A DNA stretch of 64,000 bases. It comes from Sorex araneus. Taxonomy: Eukaryota > Chordata > Mammalia > Eulipotyphla > Soricidae. The notes beneath the pieces were generated by a model. That model was not told the origin of the DNA, did not search any database, and worked only from the letters and a program-made list of their open reading frames with translations. The position numbers and the translations under genes are program-made. Shown piece by piece: positions 1 to 11,164 of the stretch; within the stretch, counting starts at the first letter, position 1; each line of letters starts with the position of its first letter. The stretch covers positions 169,561,534-169,625,533 of the forward strand of contig NC_073302.1 in NCBI RefSeq assembly GCF_027595985.1, in the 5' to 3' direction.

Positions 1-100
1 GCTTTCAGGAAACACACATGAATTTCAATAATAAAAATAAATTCTAAATAAGAGGCCAGAAAACTACCACACACATAAATAGTAGTAGCATTAAAAAGAC

Positions 101-250
101 AGGGATGGGGCGACAGAGACATACGGAGGTAAGACAGCCAACCAAGGTTACATCTCTAGCACCATATATGATTCTCTGAGCATTTCCAGGAGTAACTCCT
201 GAGCACAGAGTCAGGAATAGGCCCTGAGCAAAGTCAAGTGTGGCCCAAAC
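101..250 (+). mobile_element. SOR-type SINE, old and diverged
   Basis: A decayed copy is recognisable from its 3' half: an 'aggagtaactcctgagcaca' stretch followed by 'caggaataggccctgagca' and a 'gtgtggcccaaa' ending. The tRNA-like head is poorly preserved. No target duplication was found. Confidence 0.6.
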
Positions 251-558
251 CTCCCCCAAAGAAAAGTCATGCTTAAATCAGAAAAAATATATTTCAAATT
301 TTAAAATTAAGAAAAATGGATAGATATTATATGATTAAAGAGCCAATACATCAAGAGGAGATAATACTCTTTAATATTTATGCGGCAGATTAAGGGATAA
401 GAAAATATTAAGGGGCAACTAAAGGCCTGAAGAGAGATGACAGAGAAAACACAATAGTAGTATGTGACTTAGAACTCCTCCTCACTGTTAGATAGATCAA
501 CCAGAGTAGAAACAACAGTCTTAAATAGCTGGACAAGCTGAATTAATAGATTCTTACA

Positions 559-1916
559 TATGTGTTCACAAAATCTGTTTGTGGTGCTCTCTTACCACTT
601 GCATTCAGTGGCCATGAGCCACTTCCCACCCCAGCCTGTCACCTACTTCCCCACCCCAGCCTGTCACGGAGGCCAACAGACACATGAAGGACGGAACAGG
701 GCCACCAAACTTGTTGGTGATCAGTTGCTATTTATTCCAGTCTTCACCCCACCATTTATTCCATTCTCCCCTGAACGCCTATGCCTACTCCAATCTCACT
801 GAGTACCCCCGTCCAGTCTCACACTGCCCCTTGTTTCTGTCCCTTCTGTCCCTCATGCTACTTTCCCCACGCCCAGTATCACAGCCTTAGTCAGAGGCTT
901 ACTCATCCTTGGGGATGCTCTTCTAAGACAAAGATCTCCTACTAGGAGATCCACTGAAGGACAAAATTTCATCTAGTCCATAACCATTTAAACATCACTT
1001 TATATTTACTTCTTTTTTGGGGGGGGGTCATACCCAGTGGTGCTCAGGGGTTACTCCTGGCTCTGCATGCAGGAATTACTCCTGGCTATGTTTGGAGGGC
1101 CATATGGGATGCTGGGGATTGAACCTGGGCCAGCTTTGTGCAAGGCAAATGCCCTACCCACTGCACTATCATTCCAGCCCCCTTAAATTTATTTCTTAAT
1201 AATTTTTCTAGTCATTTTGTATGGACACAGTAAGAGATAATTAAGCTTATAGGATGGCTCTCCTGGGGACATCTCACTATAGATCCCAGACCACAATCTC
1301 CAGCCAGATTATTTCTTCCTAATCCCTGCAGGGTCCTTGTTCAGTCACTTCTCTTTGGGTCAAGACAGAATTTGTCCAGGATCATGCTCTTAACTTATTT
1401 TAAGTTTTATGGTAGTTGGCCCATCCATCTTTGATATGAAGGTAACTTATAGCTTGCCCTGGTCCATCCAGTCCCTTTTTCGGGACATTGCTTTTGGGGT
1501 GCTAGGAACTAAGGGCAACTGAGGCTTAGGTGGAGTAAATATGACAGATGCCCAGAAGTAAATCTTATTCGGAGTCAACTCCCAAGTTACAAAAGCATAG
1601 CATTAACTGTCTTCCTGCGTCTATACAAAAAGGACATTGCTCTAAAATAAACTATGCAAAGGACCTATGGGAAAGAGAAAAGCAATATTTCACTTACAAA
1701 TACAAAATCCAGAGTCCTTAGAAGGATCTGACCTTACAAGTCATAGGGCCTGATTTGGGGATATAGGTGATTAACAGGTAGGGGAATCAGAGAAAAGAAA
1801 AGTTAAAGACAAACACAGAGGAATGGGAGTGCCTCAAGAGCACTATGATGGGTATAACCCAATAAACCTAAGCTCCCTGCGGCAAGGGATAAAGGACAAA
1901 CCAATGCTATCCTACA
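559..1916 (-). mobile_element. Solo LTR of an endogenous retrovirus, copy A
   Basis: This is one of two related long repeats; the other is at 19799-20935. On the minus strand it begins TGTAGGATAGC and ends near CACATA. It is bounded by an exact 6-bp duplication, CTTACA at 553-558 and 1917-1922. A polyadenylation hexamer AATAAA lies on the minus strand at 731-736, as in the R region of an LTR. A 6-bp duplication and a long (over 1 kb) LTR fit a class II (ERVK/IAP-like) element, but the family name is inference. The terminal TG...CA is mutated on one side (TA for CA on the minus strand). A SINE has inserted at 1013-1181. No gag, pol or env coding was seen nearby, so it is a recombined solo LTR. 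Confidence 0.82.
1013..1181 (-). mobile_element. SOR SINE inserted in solo LTR A
   Basis: The reverse-orientation copy runs from a T-run through the tail-side complement and ends with the head complement 'ctatcattccagcccc'. It sits inside LTR A, so the SINE is younger than the retroviral insertion. Imperfect flanking AT-rich duplications are visible around ttatatttactt / ttaaatttattt. Confidence 0.88.
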
Positions 1917-2079
1917 CTTACACAGCTCTCCAAACCCAGAAACCAAATACACATTCTTCTCCAATATATATAGAATATACCACATTCTATGACACAAGCA
2001 TGCCAATAACCTCATGAAGCATAATATCAAATATCTTTGAATCACAATTCTATAAAGGTAGAAATCACCATAAAAAAAG

Positions 2080-2830
2080 AAAAACTCATATACATAATGG
2101 AATGCTATACAGCTGTAAGGAATGATGAAATCATTCCATTCACTACAACTTGGATAAAACTGTAGGATTTCATGTTAAGTGAAGTAAGTCAGAAAAATAA
2201 GGACAAATACTGGATGATCTCACTAATATGTTGTGTATAGAATAAAAAGACAAGGGAGTGTACAGTATAAAAAAAGGGGACACCTAGATTACCCTTGACC
2301 CTAGATTATAGAAATTAGGAAAGGGCCCAGAATGATATAACAGTGGGAAAGGTTTTTGCTTTGCATGCAGCTCGCCTGAATTCATTTCTCAACACCACAT
2401 ATGGTCCACCCAAGCCTCACTAGGAGTGGTCTCTGAGAACAGAGCCAGGAATATGCCCTGAGCACTGCTGAGTATACCTTCCACACTCCCCTCAAAAAAA
2501 AAGAAAGAAATTAAATGAAAAGGATAGAGAAGAAAAGAAATCAAGGGGGAGAGTAAGAAGAAATGGACAGGACAAAGTAGCCTCCAGTAAGTAAATCGGT
2601 GGTGTAGAGGTGCAGTATATCTATATATATATATAAATAACAGAGACAGTAATACTATAAGCATGAGATCCAAACTCCAGCAACAAAACTCTCAAGGGAG
2701 TAAAGTTGGGAGATAGGAGGGAATCTGGAAACATTGGTGGAGGGAAGTTGATACTGGTGATAGAACTGGTGTTGAAACATTGCATACCTAAAACTCAGTA
2801 TGAATAATTATGTTAATTATATGAATTATG
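2080..2830 (+). mobile_element. LINE-1 3' end fragment
   Basis: The segment begins with the familiar ORF2 C-terminal/3' region (the 'aatgctatacagctgtaagg' stretch, then 'catgttaagtgaagtaagtcagaaa'). After a SINE interruption it continues into the 3' UTR motif 'ggtggagggaagttgatactgg'. The same 3' motif recurs near 5.62 kb and 25.19 kb. It is 5'-truncated and carries no useful reading frame. Confidence 0.7.
2323..2490 (+). mobile_element. SOR-type SINE within LINE-1 fragment
   Basis: A diverged head (gggcccagaatgatataacagtggg) and box B-like region precede an 'acagagccaggaatatgccctgagca' body. It splits the LINE-1 3' fragment. Confidence 0.75.
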
Positions 2831-3113
2831 ATGCCTTAATATTTTTGTTAAAATATTTTTATTTAAAAGTAAAGATAAACAAAATTGAAACTGAGCTAGG
2901 CTGGGAAAAGGCAGTATTGTACGGCCCCACATTAGTTTATGGATATTTCATAAAACCTACTAAAATAACTCAGGAAACCTACTGAAGATCCATTTTCTTG
3001 CTATAATTTAACAATAATTAGTAGACAAATTAATCCTTTGTCTCTTTCTAATTCCTTAATTTCAATTCTGTCAGTAAACATTGTTTAAAAAATATTTGGA
3101 AGATTAGTCTATT

Positions 3114-3290
3114 TGGGGGATGGATAGGGTTGGTAGTCCCCAACAGTGTCAGGGACTATTCCTGGCTTGTGTACAGGAGTGACCCCTGATGTTCTATGTG
3201 AGAACATAGGTTGTGCCAGTGATTCAAACGGGCTGGAAGGATAGGAGGCAAGCATGCTAACCCCTGTACTATTCCTCCAGTCCTGGCCCT
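3114..3290 (-). mobile_element. SOR-type SINE, diverged
   Basis: A reverse copy ending in 'tgtactattcctccagtcc', the complement of the tRNA-like head. The interior is diverged and partly rearranged. Confidence 0.65.
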
Positions 3291-3431
3291 AAATCTTAAA
3301 TGAATATAATAATAAGTAATACATATATAATTCATGGTCTAACCAGGAATAAAATCTCATAGAACACATTTAGTACAAATGTTAACTACTAAGCACATAA
3401 TTAATGGTATTACAAGATCAAAACTTAAATT

Positions 3432-3585
3432 TGAGGGCCTGAGAGGTAGTGCTTGTCTTTCACATGACTGATCCAGGCTTGATCCCCACCACTCCATTTG
3501 ATCCCCTGAACCCTTCCAGAAGTGATTTCTAAGTGCAGAGTGGAAGTAAGTCCTGAACACTGGTGGGTGTGATCCAAAACAAAAC
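3432..3585 (+). mobile_element. SOR-type SINE, diverged
   Basis: A head-like 'gggcctgagaggtagtgcttg', a box B-like 'aggcttgatcc' and a terminal 'gtgggtgtgatccaaaac' are readable. It is an old copy. Confidence 0.7.
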
Positions 3586-4624
3586 AATAAAGAAAATTTA
3601 ATTTCAAGGTGGTTAAAGTATAAATTCAAAAATTTTAAACAAATTTTTATTTCTTGTATTTTTAATTTTTTACTTAAGAAACTCAATTTTGAAGAGAAAA
3701 AACAAAAATAAGTATATTGTTGTATTTATAAAATTATATAGTTATTTTAGACATATGTAACACTACTATTATACATTTATATAAATTTAAAGATTAAGTT
3801 ATTATTGAGAAAAAATTTAGGAAGAAAAAAACAACTTCCTCTTTTTAATGTTGAGAAAAAATATTAAAGCTGCCATTGAAAAAATAATTTTAGTTCTAAA
3901 ATAACTATTCATAAAAGAAAATTTAGAAACACTGAAATTCTGAGCTACTAACTATTCTGCTGCATTTAGGGGGAAAGCATGACAACGCAATTCTGCAACC
4001 CTTATACACACACAGCTTCCATAACTTTGATGATTTTTTTTCCTTGAGAACAAACATAGAATGACATTATTACTTTACTGTATTCAGTCTTTTCATTAGG
4101 GTCTCATAATAATAAACAACCTACATTCCCATGCCTAAGAATTTTTTACCAGGAAACCTCACTTTTACTAAACACTGAATTTTGATTATAAAATTTTGAA
4201 TATGTCACATAGCACCCATTTTGTTTATAATTTTTGAGTGGATGAGATTAAAGAAAATACATTTGTACTAAAGGAATTTTCTGCCACTCAATTGCCAGTG
4301 TAGTTATGCATGAAGAATTCTTATTAAGTCAAGAGAACAGAATACATTTAAAAGCAGAATAGACCCCCTTGATTCAGTCCTACAAATGAAAAAATTCAAG
4401 ATTCAGGTCTCTATGGACGCTTTTCCCTGCTCAAAAAGAACCTCTCTATTAATAACCATTAAAATGTTCCACATTTTTAAGTCTACAACATCATGGCCTC
4501 GATACAAATTAGGTATTTAGGAGAAACTATATTTCATTCACAGGAAAGTATTTTAAATGTACACAATTCCTCCATCATGCATTTTTCAAATACTACAGAA
4601 AGAAATGTAACTGTTTTTGCAACC

Positions 4625-4643
4625 TAGGCTCTCAGAGAGCCTA
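4625..4643. repeat. 19-bp perfect palindrome
   Basis: TAGGCTCTC and its exact complement GAGAGCCTA flank a single central A. This is a perfect 9-bp-arm palindrome inside otherwise unique sequence. Confidence 0.9.
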
Positions 4644-4714
4644 AAGAATTGATATCAATAGGCAGTTTTATGCTTGATGGAAAATCATTCTAAAGGTTTT
4701 TTTTAATCTGAAAA

Positions 4715-4722
4715 TGACGTCA
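4715..4722. promoter_or_regulatory. Full CRE palindrome TGACGTCA
   Basis: An exact TGACGTCA, the consensus CREB/ATF binding site, lies 72 bp after the 19-bp palindrome. The motif is exact. Use as an enhancer element is inference. Confidence 0.45.
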
Positions 4723-5197
4723 TCACTGTGAATTTTGCCACACAAAGGCAGGAATTACATTGTGTTGTTAAAATGTTAACAAGTGCATTTCATTTTTTGA
4801 AAAGGCAATTTAGTTTCCCTGAAATAAAGAGTTGATTATATCCCTTATTAATGTTAAAAGAATTTGATATATCACAATGTATAAGCATTACAGCATGTGC
4901 CAACTATCAAACAGAAAAAAATGAATCTGATTCATGATTCTCTTTCAGAATGTCTTGTTAGTCAATCAAGTGATTTGTAACCGTGATGGCTGTCAGAAAT
5001 TGGATGAATAATGAGCCACAGTAAAATCCCAAATTTTTTTTTAGCATTCTCATTTTATTATGTGACTTGTACTGCCATTTTGAGCACTGTTTCTCAGCAG
5101 CATAATATTTAGATGCTTTTGACTATTAAAAAGGCTAACATATACACAAGTTTGTGCCCAGTACATTTAATATTTTCATATAAAATTAAAACTCTTG

Positions 5198-5378
5198 GGG
5201 GCTGGAGCAATAGCACAGCAGGTAGGGCGTTTGCCTTGCACGCAGCCAACCCGGGTTCGATTCCCAGCATCCCATATGGTCCCCTGAGCACCGCCAGGAG
5301 TAACTCCTGAGTGCAAAGCCAGGAGGTAATCCCTGTGCATTGCCGGGTGTGACCCAAAAAGCAAAAAAAAAAAAAAAA
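5198..5378 (+). mobile_element. SOR SINE, well preserved
   Basis: This is one of the cleanest copies. It has head GGGGCTGGAGCAATAGCACA, box A-like 'tagcacagcaggtagggcg', box B 'gggttcgattcc', body 'tgagcaccgccaggagtaac', then 'gtgtgacccaaaaagc' and an A-rich tail running into (GAA)n. Confidence 0.95.
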
Positions 5379-5408
5379 GAAGAAGAAGAAGAATCTTAAG
5401 TGTTTCAA

Positions 5409-5570
5409 GGGCCAGAAAAATAGTACAAAGCAAGAGGTAATTGCTTTGCATGAGGCTCACCCATTTCCAATCCCAGGCAGCACATCTGGTCCCCAGAGCA
5501 TTGTCAGAGGTCACTCTTGACCACAGAACCAAGAATAGTCCTAAGCAGTACCGGGCATGGCCCCAAAACA
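5409..5570 (+). mobile_element. SOR-type SINE, older
   Basis: It follows the previous copy in the same orientation. The head 'gggccagaaaaatagtacaaagcaa' and the end 'gggcatggccccaaaac' are diverged from the younger copies. Confidence 0.8.
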
Positions 5571-5609
5571 AAAGAAAAAAAAATGAAGACTTAATGTTTC
5601 AGAAGAGAA

Positions 5610-5740
5610 AGAACCTCAGGACAGTGGTGGAGAGATATTGGCACTTTGGTGATGGGTATTGTACAATAACATTGTATATCTAAAGCACAAATAGTAGCAT
5701 TATTGTAAACTATGTTAACTCATTTTAAAATATGTAAGTG
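5610..5740 (+). mobile_element. LINE-1 3' UTR scrap
   Basis: The 'cagtggtggagagatattggc...' stretch followed by 'tgggtattgtacaataac' matches the LINE-1 3' end pattern seen at 2740 and 25190. It is very short and diverged. Confidence 0.5.
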
Positions 5741-5990
5741 TGAAATTTATAATTTAGAGAGAGAAATTTTATTCTTTCCAAACCCCTCAGCATTTGCCTC
5801 ATTTTGTTAGTGAACATACATTTTAGCACCACTCAACCTTTATTTATTTTTTCTATAGGTACAAAAGATTGAAACTTTTTTTTAAACCTAGTAATATTGA
5901 AGGGTTGAAACTTCCTTCCAATGACTACATTGTATAGTGTGTTCTCAATCACAACCATAACATAAACTGAGAACCCAAAAACATTTAATC

Positions 5991-6145
5991 AAGCCAGAGA
6001 GATAGTACAGTGGGTAGGGCGCTTGTGTTGCATGTGGCTGACCTGGGTTCAATCTCCAGAACCCTCTGAGCACTACCAGAAGTGATTTCAGAGAATATAA
6101 CCAGGAATAAGCACTGAGTACCACTGGGTATAATTCAAAAAACAA
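5991..6145 (+). mobile_element. SOR-type SINE
   Basis: Head 'agccagagagatagtacagtgggtagggcg', box B-like 'gggttcaatc', and a tail-side 'ccactgggtataattcaaa' are visible. The central part is shortened. Confidence 0.82.
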
Positions 6146-6246
6146 AACAAAACAATAAACCATTTGACTTCAAATTTATAATAATATTAAATTACAAATA
6201 GACACGATATAAAGTACTTAGATGTCAAAAAACTTGAACTCACTAG

Positions 6247-6560
6247 TCAGAGCCAGGAGATAGCACAATTAGAGATAGTACATGCAAGGATGCCCATCCC
6301 TGGTCTGAAACCTGCACCACATGTCCTGCTCCCCAACCCCCAGCATCACAAGGTATGGCTGAGAGGCCCCCAGCACCATCTGGATAGCAGGGAAAATCTT
6401 TGTCATTGAGGGCCTGAGCAGCATCGATTCCTCAACCTCTTGCACTGCATCATGGGCCAGACTGGCAGAGAATCACTGGTGGAGCCCCTGGGCCTCCTGA
6501 GTACCACTTGGGAAGCTGTCCACACTATCAAAGAAGAAGGTGCTGGGGGTGAGGAAGACC
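6247..6560 (+). mobile_element. Second, longer tRNA-type SINE, diverged
   Basis: The start 'agccaggagatagcacaatta' is SINE-head-like. The remaining roughly 250 bp, rich in 'ccagcaccatctgg' and 'gcccctgggcctcctgagtacc', differs from the SOR body. It resembles the longer family also seen near 33.66 kb. Confidence 0.45.
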
Positions 6561-6911
6561 CAAGGATTTATAAAATGTTTCATGCTCATGTAGTGGGAAA
6601 ATGAACATTGATAAAATTACCACCCTACCAATCACAGTGTCTAAATTAAAGTTTTTAAAAAGAACTGAAAAATTTTTAAATAAAATTAATAAAATTACTA
6701 TCCTACTCTAAGCACTAAATAGAGTCAATGCAATCCTTCTCAAAATTCCAATAGCATTCTTCAAACACATAGAACAAGCATCATAAAATTTTTTATAGAG
6801 CCACAAAACTTCCAGAATAACAAAAATAATTATGAAAAACAAAATAGAAAGCATTTCATTCCCCAACTTTTACCATAAAGTTATAGTAATCAAAACTGTG
6901 GTGGTGGCTGA

Positions 6912-7079
6912 GGGCCAGAGAGAGAGTTCGGTAGTGATAGTTCAGTGGGCAGAGTGCTCGCCTTGCACATGGTTGACCCAGGTTTGATCCCCATTTTGTT
7001 CCCTGAGCAGTACCAGGAGTAATTTCTGAGCACAGAGCCAGAAGTAAATCCTGAATATCGCCAGGTGTGGCCAAAAAAC
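6912..7079 (+). mobile_element. SOR-type SINE inside LINE-1
   Basis: The head 'gggccagagagagagttcgg' precedes a second box A-like 'tagttcagtgggcagagtgc', suggesting a small duplication at the 5' end. Box B is 'aggtttgatcc' and the end is 'ccaggtgtggccaaaaa'. Confidence 0.85.
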
Positions 7080-7339
7080 TTTTTTAATTTAATTTTTTTA
7101 ACTGTACAATGGCATAAAAGCAAATACTCTGCCCAATGGAACAGAATTGAGAGCCCACGGATAAACCCTCACACATATGAACAGTTAAGTAATGAAAAAG
7201 GATCCCCATGCATAAAATAAAAGAGGAAAATTCTCTTTAACATATGTGTTGAGAATTGGACAATGCCATGAAAAGAATAAAATTAAACCACTAACACACA
7301 CCAGACACAAAAGTTAGCAGAAACTACCTAAAGACTGAG

Positions 7340-7425
7340 AAGAGGGAGTGGGGATTCAATTCAAAGGTAGAGGGCATATATTGCATGTAATCAGGGTCTG
7401 GGTTGGATTTCTGGCACCGCAGAAA
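7340..7425 (+). mobile_element. Short tRNA-derived SINE fragment
   Basis: 'gtggggattcaattcaaaggtagagggcatat' followed by 'gggtctgggttggatttctgg' has the spacing of a tRNA-Ala-like box A/box B pair. It interrupts the LINE-1. Confidence 0.45.
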
Positions 7426-7469
7426 TGTTTAAGAAAATAGCAGTCATGATTATAACAAATAAAAGCTCC

Positions 7470-7545
7470 AGGAACTGGGCTCTAGCTCAGGGTCACACTT
7501 ACGTGTGAGGCCCTGAGCTTGGTCTCTGCAACTGCAAAGAGGAAA
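7470..7545 (+). mobile_element. Short tRNA-Ala-like SINE
   Basis: 'ctctagctcagggtcacacttacgtgtgaggccctgagcttgg' has the tRNA-Ala-type box A region and a degraded box B. The same short type recurs at 23.28, 29.31 and 45.85 kb. Confidence 0.55.
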
Positions 7546-8034
7546 AATTTTAAAAAGCTATCCTTAAAATGCAATGACCTCCGATTTAATGGGAGAAAAT
7601 ATTCTCACATCATAGGTGAGCAAAGTCAAATATCAAAAATATACAAACCATTCACAATACTCAATGGCCCATCAAGGACCAGGGAAAAGAGCAAAACTGA
7701 CACTGTTCCAAATAAAATATACAAACATCCAACAGGCATCCCAAGAAAGGTGTCTGTCATCACTGATTACCAGAGAAATGAAAGTTTAAATGATTATGAG
7801 ATAATTATCTCAAACCTAGGAAAACAGTCATAGCAAAAAGTTCAGAAACAAGAAGTGTGAGCAGGCATGCGGAGAAAAAGGAACCTTTAGTCACCTGTTG
7901 GTGGAAATGTAAACTGGTTCCACCTCTATGAAAAATAATATAGAGACTTATCAAAAATTAAAAGTAAAACTACTATATGATCCAGCAACACCAACCATAG
8001 AAGTTAATCCAAAAGATATAAAAACATGAATTCA

Positions 8035-8227
8035 GGAACTGGAGTGATAGCACAGTGGATAGGGCGCTTGCCTTGCACGCGACCGACCTGGGTTCGAATC
8101 CCAGCATCCCATATGGTCCCCTGAGCACCGCCAGAGGTAATTCCTGAGTACATGAGCCAGGAGAGACCCCTGTGCATCGCTGGGTGTGAACCAAAGGACA
8201 AAAAAATTAAATTAAATTAAATTTAAA
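8035..8227 (+). mobile_element. SOR SINE with 14-bp target duplication
   Basis: A well-kept copy with box B 'gggttcgaatcc' and an A/T-rich (AATTA)n tail. It is flanked by AAAACATGAATTCA at 8021-8034 and again at 8228-8241. It is inserted in the LINE-1. Confidence 0.95.
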
Positions 8228-8244
8228 AAAACATGAATTCAAAG

Positions 8245-8740
8245 TTCTTTGCAGTTGCAAGGGGGGATGATTCACTGGCTAATAACACACACCTTACCAG
8301 CATGAGGTCACAAGTAGAGGCCATGCAGTCTCCCACATATGCAGAACACGGTCCTGGGGGCTCTACTGTCTGAGGCCTCCAATACCACCAGAGTGTACAA
8401 TACAGTCTTCAGAACACAGCCCAGTACCCGCAAGCACTACAACTGAAATGTGCAACTCTCAGCAAGCACCACAACAAAAGATGTGAGAGCACCGTATCCA
8501 GGAGTGAAAATCCAGAAAGTATATTTGGGAGCACCACAGCAACCCCAGTGTGCACAAGCACCACAACTAAATGAGCATGCCCCGCACAGTGAGCACAGGA
8601 AGAAGCAACACATCAAATAGTGTGATACCCTGAGGAACAAAGTGACCAAATGGCCAAGCACCACAAGCAGATGTGTGTCCCTCGGCAAACCAAGCACGGG
8701 CAGCATCTAATCACCACAACAACAGCAATAAAGGAAGGAA
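8245..8740 (+). mobile_element. Long SINE-like repeat with 'caccacaac' reiterations
   Basis: A roughly 500-bp element whose 3' part repeats phrases such as 'gcaagcaccacaac' and 'agcaccacaa' six or more times. The same vocabulary is seen at 11420-11600, 12356-12705 and 27990-28310, so these form one dispersed family distinct from SOR. Confidence 0.55.
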
Positions 8741-8920
8741 ATTGAAGGAAGTAAAATGAAAATAAACAAAGACATTTGTATCCCTAAGTTCACTGCAACA
8801 TTATTCACAAGAGCCAAAACAGATGACTCAAATTAAATGCCATCAACAGAGTGTGAGAAAGCCAAAGCCATCATCTATATTCTCAGTGAAATACTACTCT
8901 GCCATTATAAAAGATGAGCA

Positions 8921-9082
8921 CAGAGGCCAGAGCGATAGTACATCGAGTAAGGCCTTTGCTTTCCCACGGCTGACCCAGGTTTGATCCCACACACCCCATA
9001 TGGTCCCCCAAACCCCACCAGGAGTGATGTCTCCATTCAGAGTTATGAGTGATTCCTGAGCATCTCTAAATGTGGCCCCAAA
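8921..9082 (+). mobile_element. SOR-type SINE
   Basis: The head 'gaggccagagcgatagtacatcgag', box B-like 'aggtttgatcc' and 'aaatgtggccccaaaac' end are clear. It lies at the edge of the LINE-1 remnant. Confidence 0.85.
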
Positions 9083-9128
9083 ACAAACAAACACATTTTT
9101 TAAAATGACACAGCCAGAGGTCACTCTT

Positions 9129-10023
9129 TTTTTTTTAGTCACTGTGAAATTACAAAGTTATTCATGATTGCATCTCAGGCATGCATATTTCAACACCCAT
9201 CCCTTCACTAGTGCTCACTTCTCTCCACCAGTTCCCCCTCTTTTGCCTCCCACCCACTACTGCCTCTACAAGGAGCACTTCTTAAAATATATATGTTTTT
9301 GCATTGTTGTTTACTGTACTGTTGCACATGAGGTTTCATACAAAAGCTTTACCACCTTTCAGCACCACTCCTCCTGCCATTTGATCTTCCCTCTGCTAGA
9401 GTCATTGACACCTCCCTATCCTACCTCCCAGTCACCTCTGGTGGTATGTGTTCTACTAACTACCAGTACTCACGTGCTTTGTTTGCATTATTTTGGGGCA
9501 TTCATTATTCTCGCATTCTATTTCATTACCCTACAGAGAAAAGAGAGATCACTCTGACTAACTTCACTCAGCATGATACATTCCGGGTCCCTCCAGATAG
9601 CAGCAAACTGCATTGCTTTATCTTTTCTCATGGCCCAGTAATATTCCGCTGTGTATATATACCATGATTTCTTTATCCAGTCATCTATTATTAGACATTT
9701 GGGTTGTTTCCAGATTTGGGCTATTGTGTATTAATGCTTCAAGGAATGTAGGGCCCCTATAACACCCCAAGGCTGAACTAAGATGACTTGGAATACTTGA
9801 AAAGATGTATCACTATCAAGAAAATTGAAAAATTAATTAAAAGTCTCCCAAAAACAAAAGCCCAACCCCAGATGGATTCACTAGTGAATTCTTTCAACCT
9901 TTAAAGAAAACCTACAGCCAATCCTATACAGACTCTTTCAGGAAATCGAAAAAACAGAAACACTCCCAATAGCTTCTGTAAGGCAAACATCACCCTGATA
10001 GCAAAAAAGCAGACAGAGACACT

Positions 10024-10066
<43 letters not shown>

Positions 10067-10980
10067 CAAGCCAATATCCCTGATGAACACAGATGTAAAG
10101 AGGCTCAACTAAATTCTAGCAAATAGAATCCAACAACTTATCAAAGAGATCATGCACCATGACCAAGTGGGATTCATCCTGGGGATGCAAGGATGGCTTA
10201 ACATACACAAGTCAATCAATATAATTTACCATATCAATGAAAGAAGAAATTTAAATCATATAATATCAATAGACACAGGAAAAGCTTTTGGCAAGATCCA
10301 ACACACATTCATGATAAAAACTCTCAGCAAAATGGGAACTGAAGGAACTTTCCTCAACATCGTCAAAGCCATTTATCACAAACCCACAGCAAATATTGTA
10401 TACATTAGAGGAAAACTGAAAGCCTTTCCTCTAAGAGCAAGCACAAGGCAAAGCTGCCTGCTCTCGCCACTTCTATTCAATATAGTACTGGTAGTAGTTG
10501 CCATAACAATTAGGAAAGAAAAAGATATTAAGGGTATCCAGATATGAAGAAAGAAGCCAAGCTTTCACATTTTGCAGATGATACGATGCTATCATATGCT
10601 CAAAATCCTAAAGAAAATACTAAAAACTACAAAAAAACAGAAACAACAGATCTGTATAGTAAGGAGGCAGGCTATAAAAGCAATGTGTGAAAGTCCATGG
10701 CCTTCCTCTATGCAAATAATGAAACAGAGGAGAGAGATTTAAAAAAAAAAAAAAAGCAATCCCATTCATAATGGCACCACAGAAAATCAAGTACCTTGGA
10801 ATCAGCTTAATTAAAGAGGTAAAGGGTCTGTACAGAGAAAACTACAAACAATTACTTCAAGGAATAAAAGAGGACACAAGGAAATGGAAACATATTAGCC
10901 TGCTCACGGATTGGGAGGATTAATACCAAAATGGCAATACTCTCCAAAGCACTGTACAGATTTGACACAATCCCTACAGG
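9129..10980 (-). mobile_element. 5'-inverted (twin-primed) LINE-1 with 10-bp target duplication
   Basis: From the left, a T-run (9126-9136) and minus-strand LINE-1 3' UTR and ORF2 end occupy about 9129-9765. From about 9766 to 10980 the sequence instead reads LINE-1 ORF2 on the + strand, including the reverse-transcriptase region (a 131-codon open piece at 10152-10544 and the FADD-coding 'tttgcagatgatac' near 10572). The whole is bounded by GGTCACTCTT at 9119-9128 and 10981-10990. One pair of duplications around two opposed LINE-1 segments is the signature of twin priming. The conserved Asp after 'AF' in the RT block is Gly here, and stops follow, so it is dead. It landed in an older SINE whose tail resumes at 10991. 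Confidence 0.85.
10027..10062 (+). repeat. (GA)n microsatellite in LINE-1
   Basis: About 18 GA units expand within the inverted LINE-1 segment. Confidence 0.95.
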
Positions 10981-10990
10981 GGTCACTCTT

Positions 10991-11045
10991 GAGCAAAGAT
11001 CCAAGAATAGCCCCTGAGCACTACTGCTGGATATGACCAAAGCTC
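10991..11045 (+). mobile_element. 3' remnant of the SINE split by the LINE-1
   Basis: 'gagcaaagatccaagaatagcccctgagcac' and 'ggatatgacc' continue a SOR-type body directly after the LINE-1 target duplication. Confidence 0.7.
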
Positions 11046-11164
11046 CTCAAAAAAATACAAATATACAAATATGCTAACCCCGATATTCATAATATTGATA
11101 ATGTTGTAATGATAAGTTCATGAAAATAAAATATCAAGTAAAAAGTAATTCACAAAACACAGAG

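Larger units (their letters stand above)
3590..5197. other. AT-rich unique sequence, possible conserved non-coding block
   Basis: No gene or transposon was recognised. The part from about 4590 to 5000 looks less random than its surroundings. It carries a 19-bp palindrome at 4625-4643 and a full cAMP-response palindrome at 4715-4722. Conservation cannot be measured here. Confidence 0.4.
6600..8920 (+). mobile_element. LINE-1 ORF2 3' part, broken by several SINEs
   Basis: Pieces at about 6600-6911, 7080-7335, 7430-8034 and 8745-8920 read in order as the end of LINE-1 ORF2. One is a 'ccaatagcattcttcaaaca' block, later 'accagagaaatgaaagtttaaatg', 'ggaacctttagtcacctgttgg' and 'caacattattcacaagagcc'. 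Stops and SINE insertions destroy the reading frame. The element served as a landing site for at least five later retroposons. Confidence 0.72.

Noticed and set aside
5198-5378. SINE heads as tRNA genes
   Set aside because: Box A and box B are present but there is no acceptor-stem pairing, and an unrelated body and A-rich tail follow. The same applies to all the SINE heads listed.
10152-10544. Reverse-transcriptase-like 131-codon frame as a functional gene
   Set aside because: It is an internal piece of the inverted LINE-1 ORF2 with a substituted conserved residue and flanking stops.
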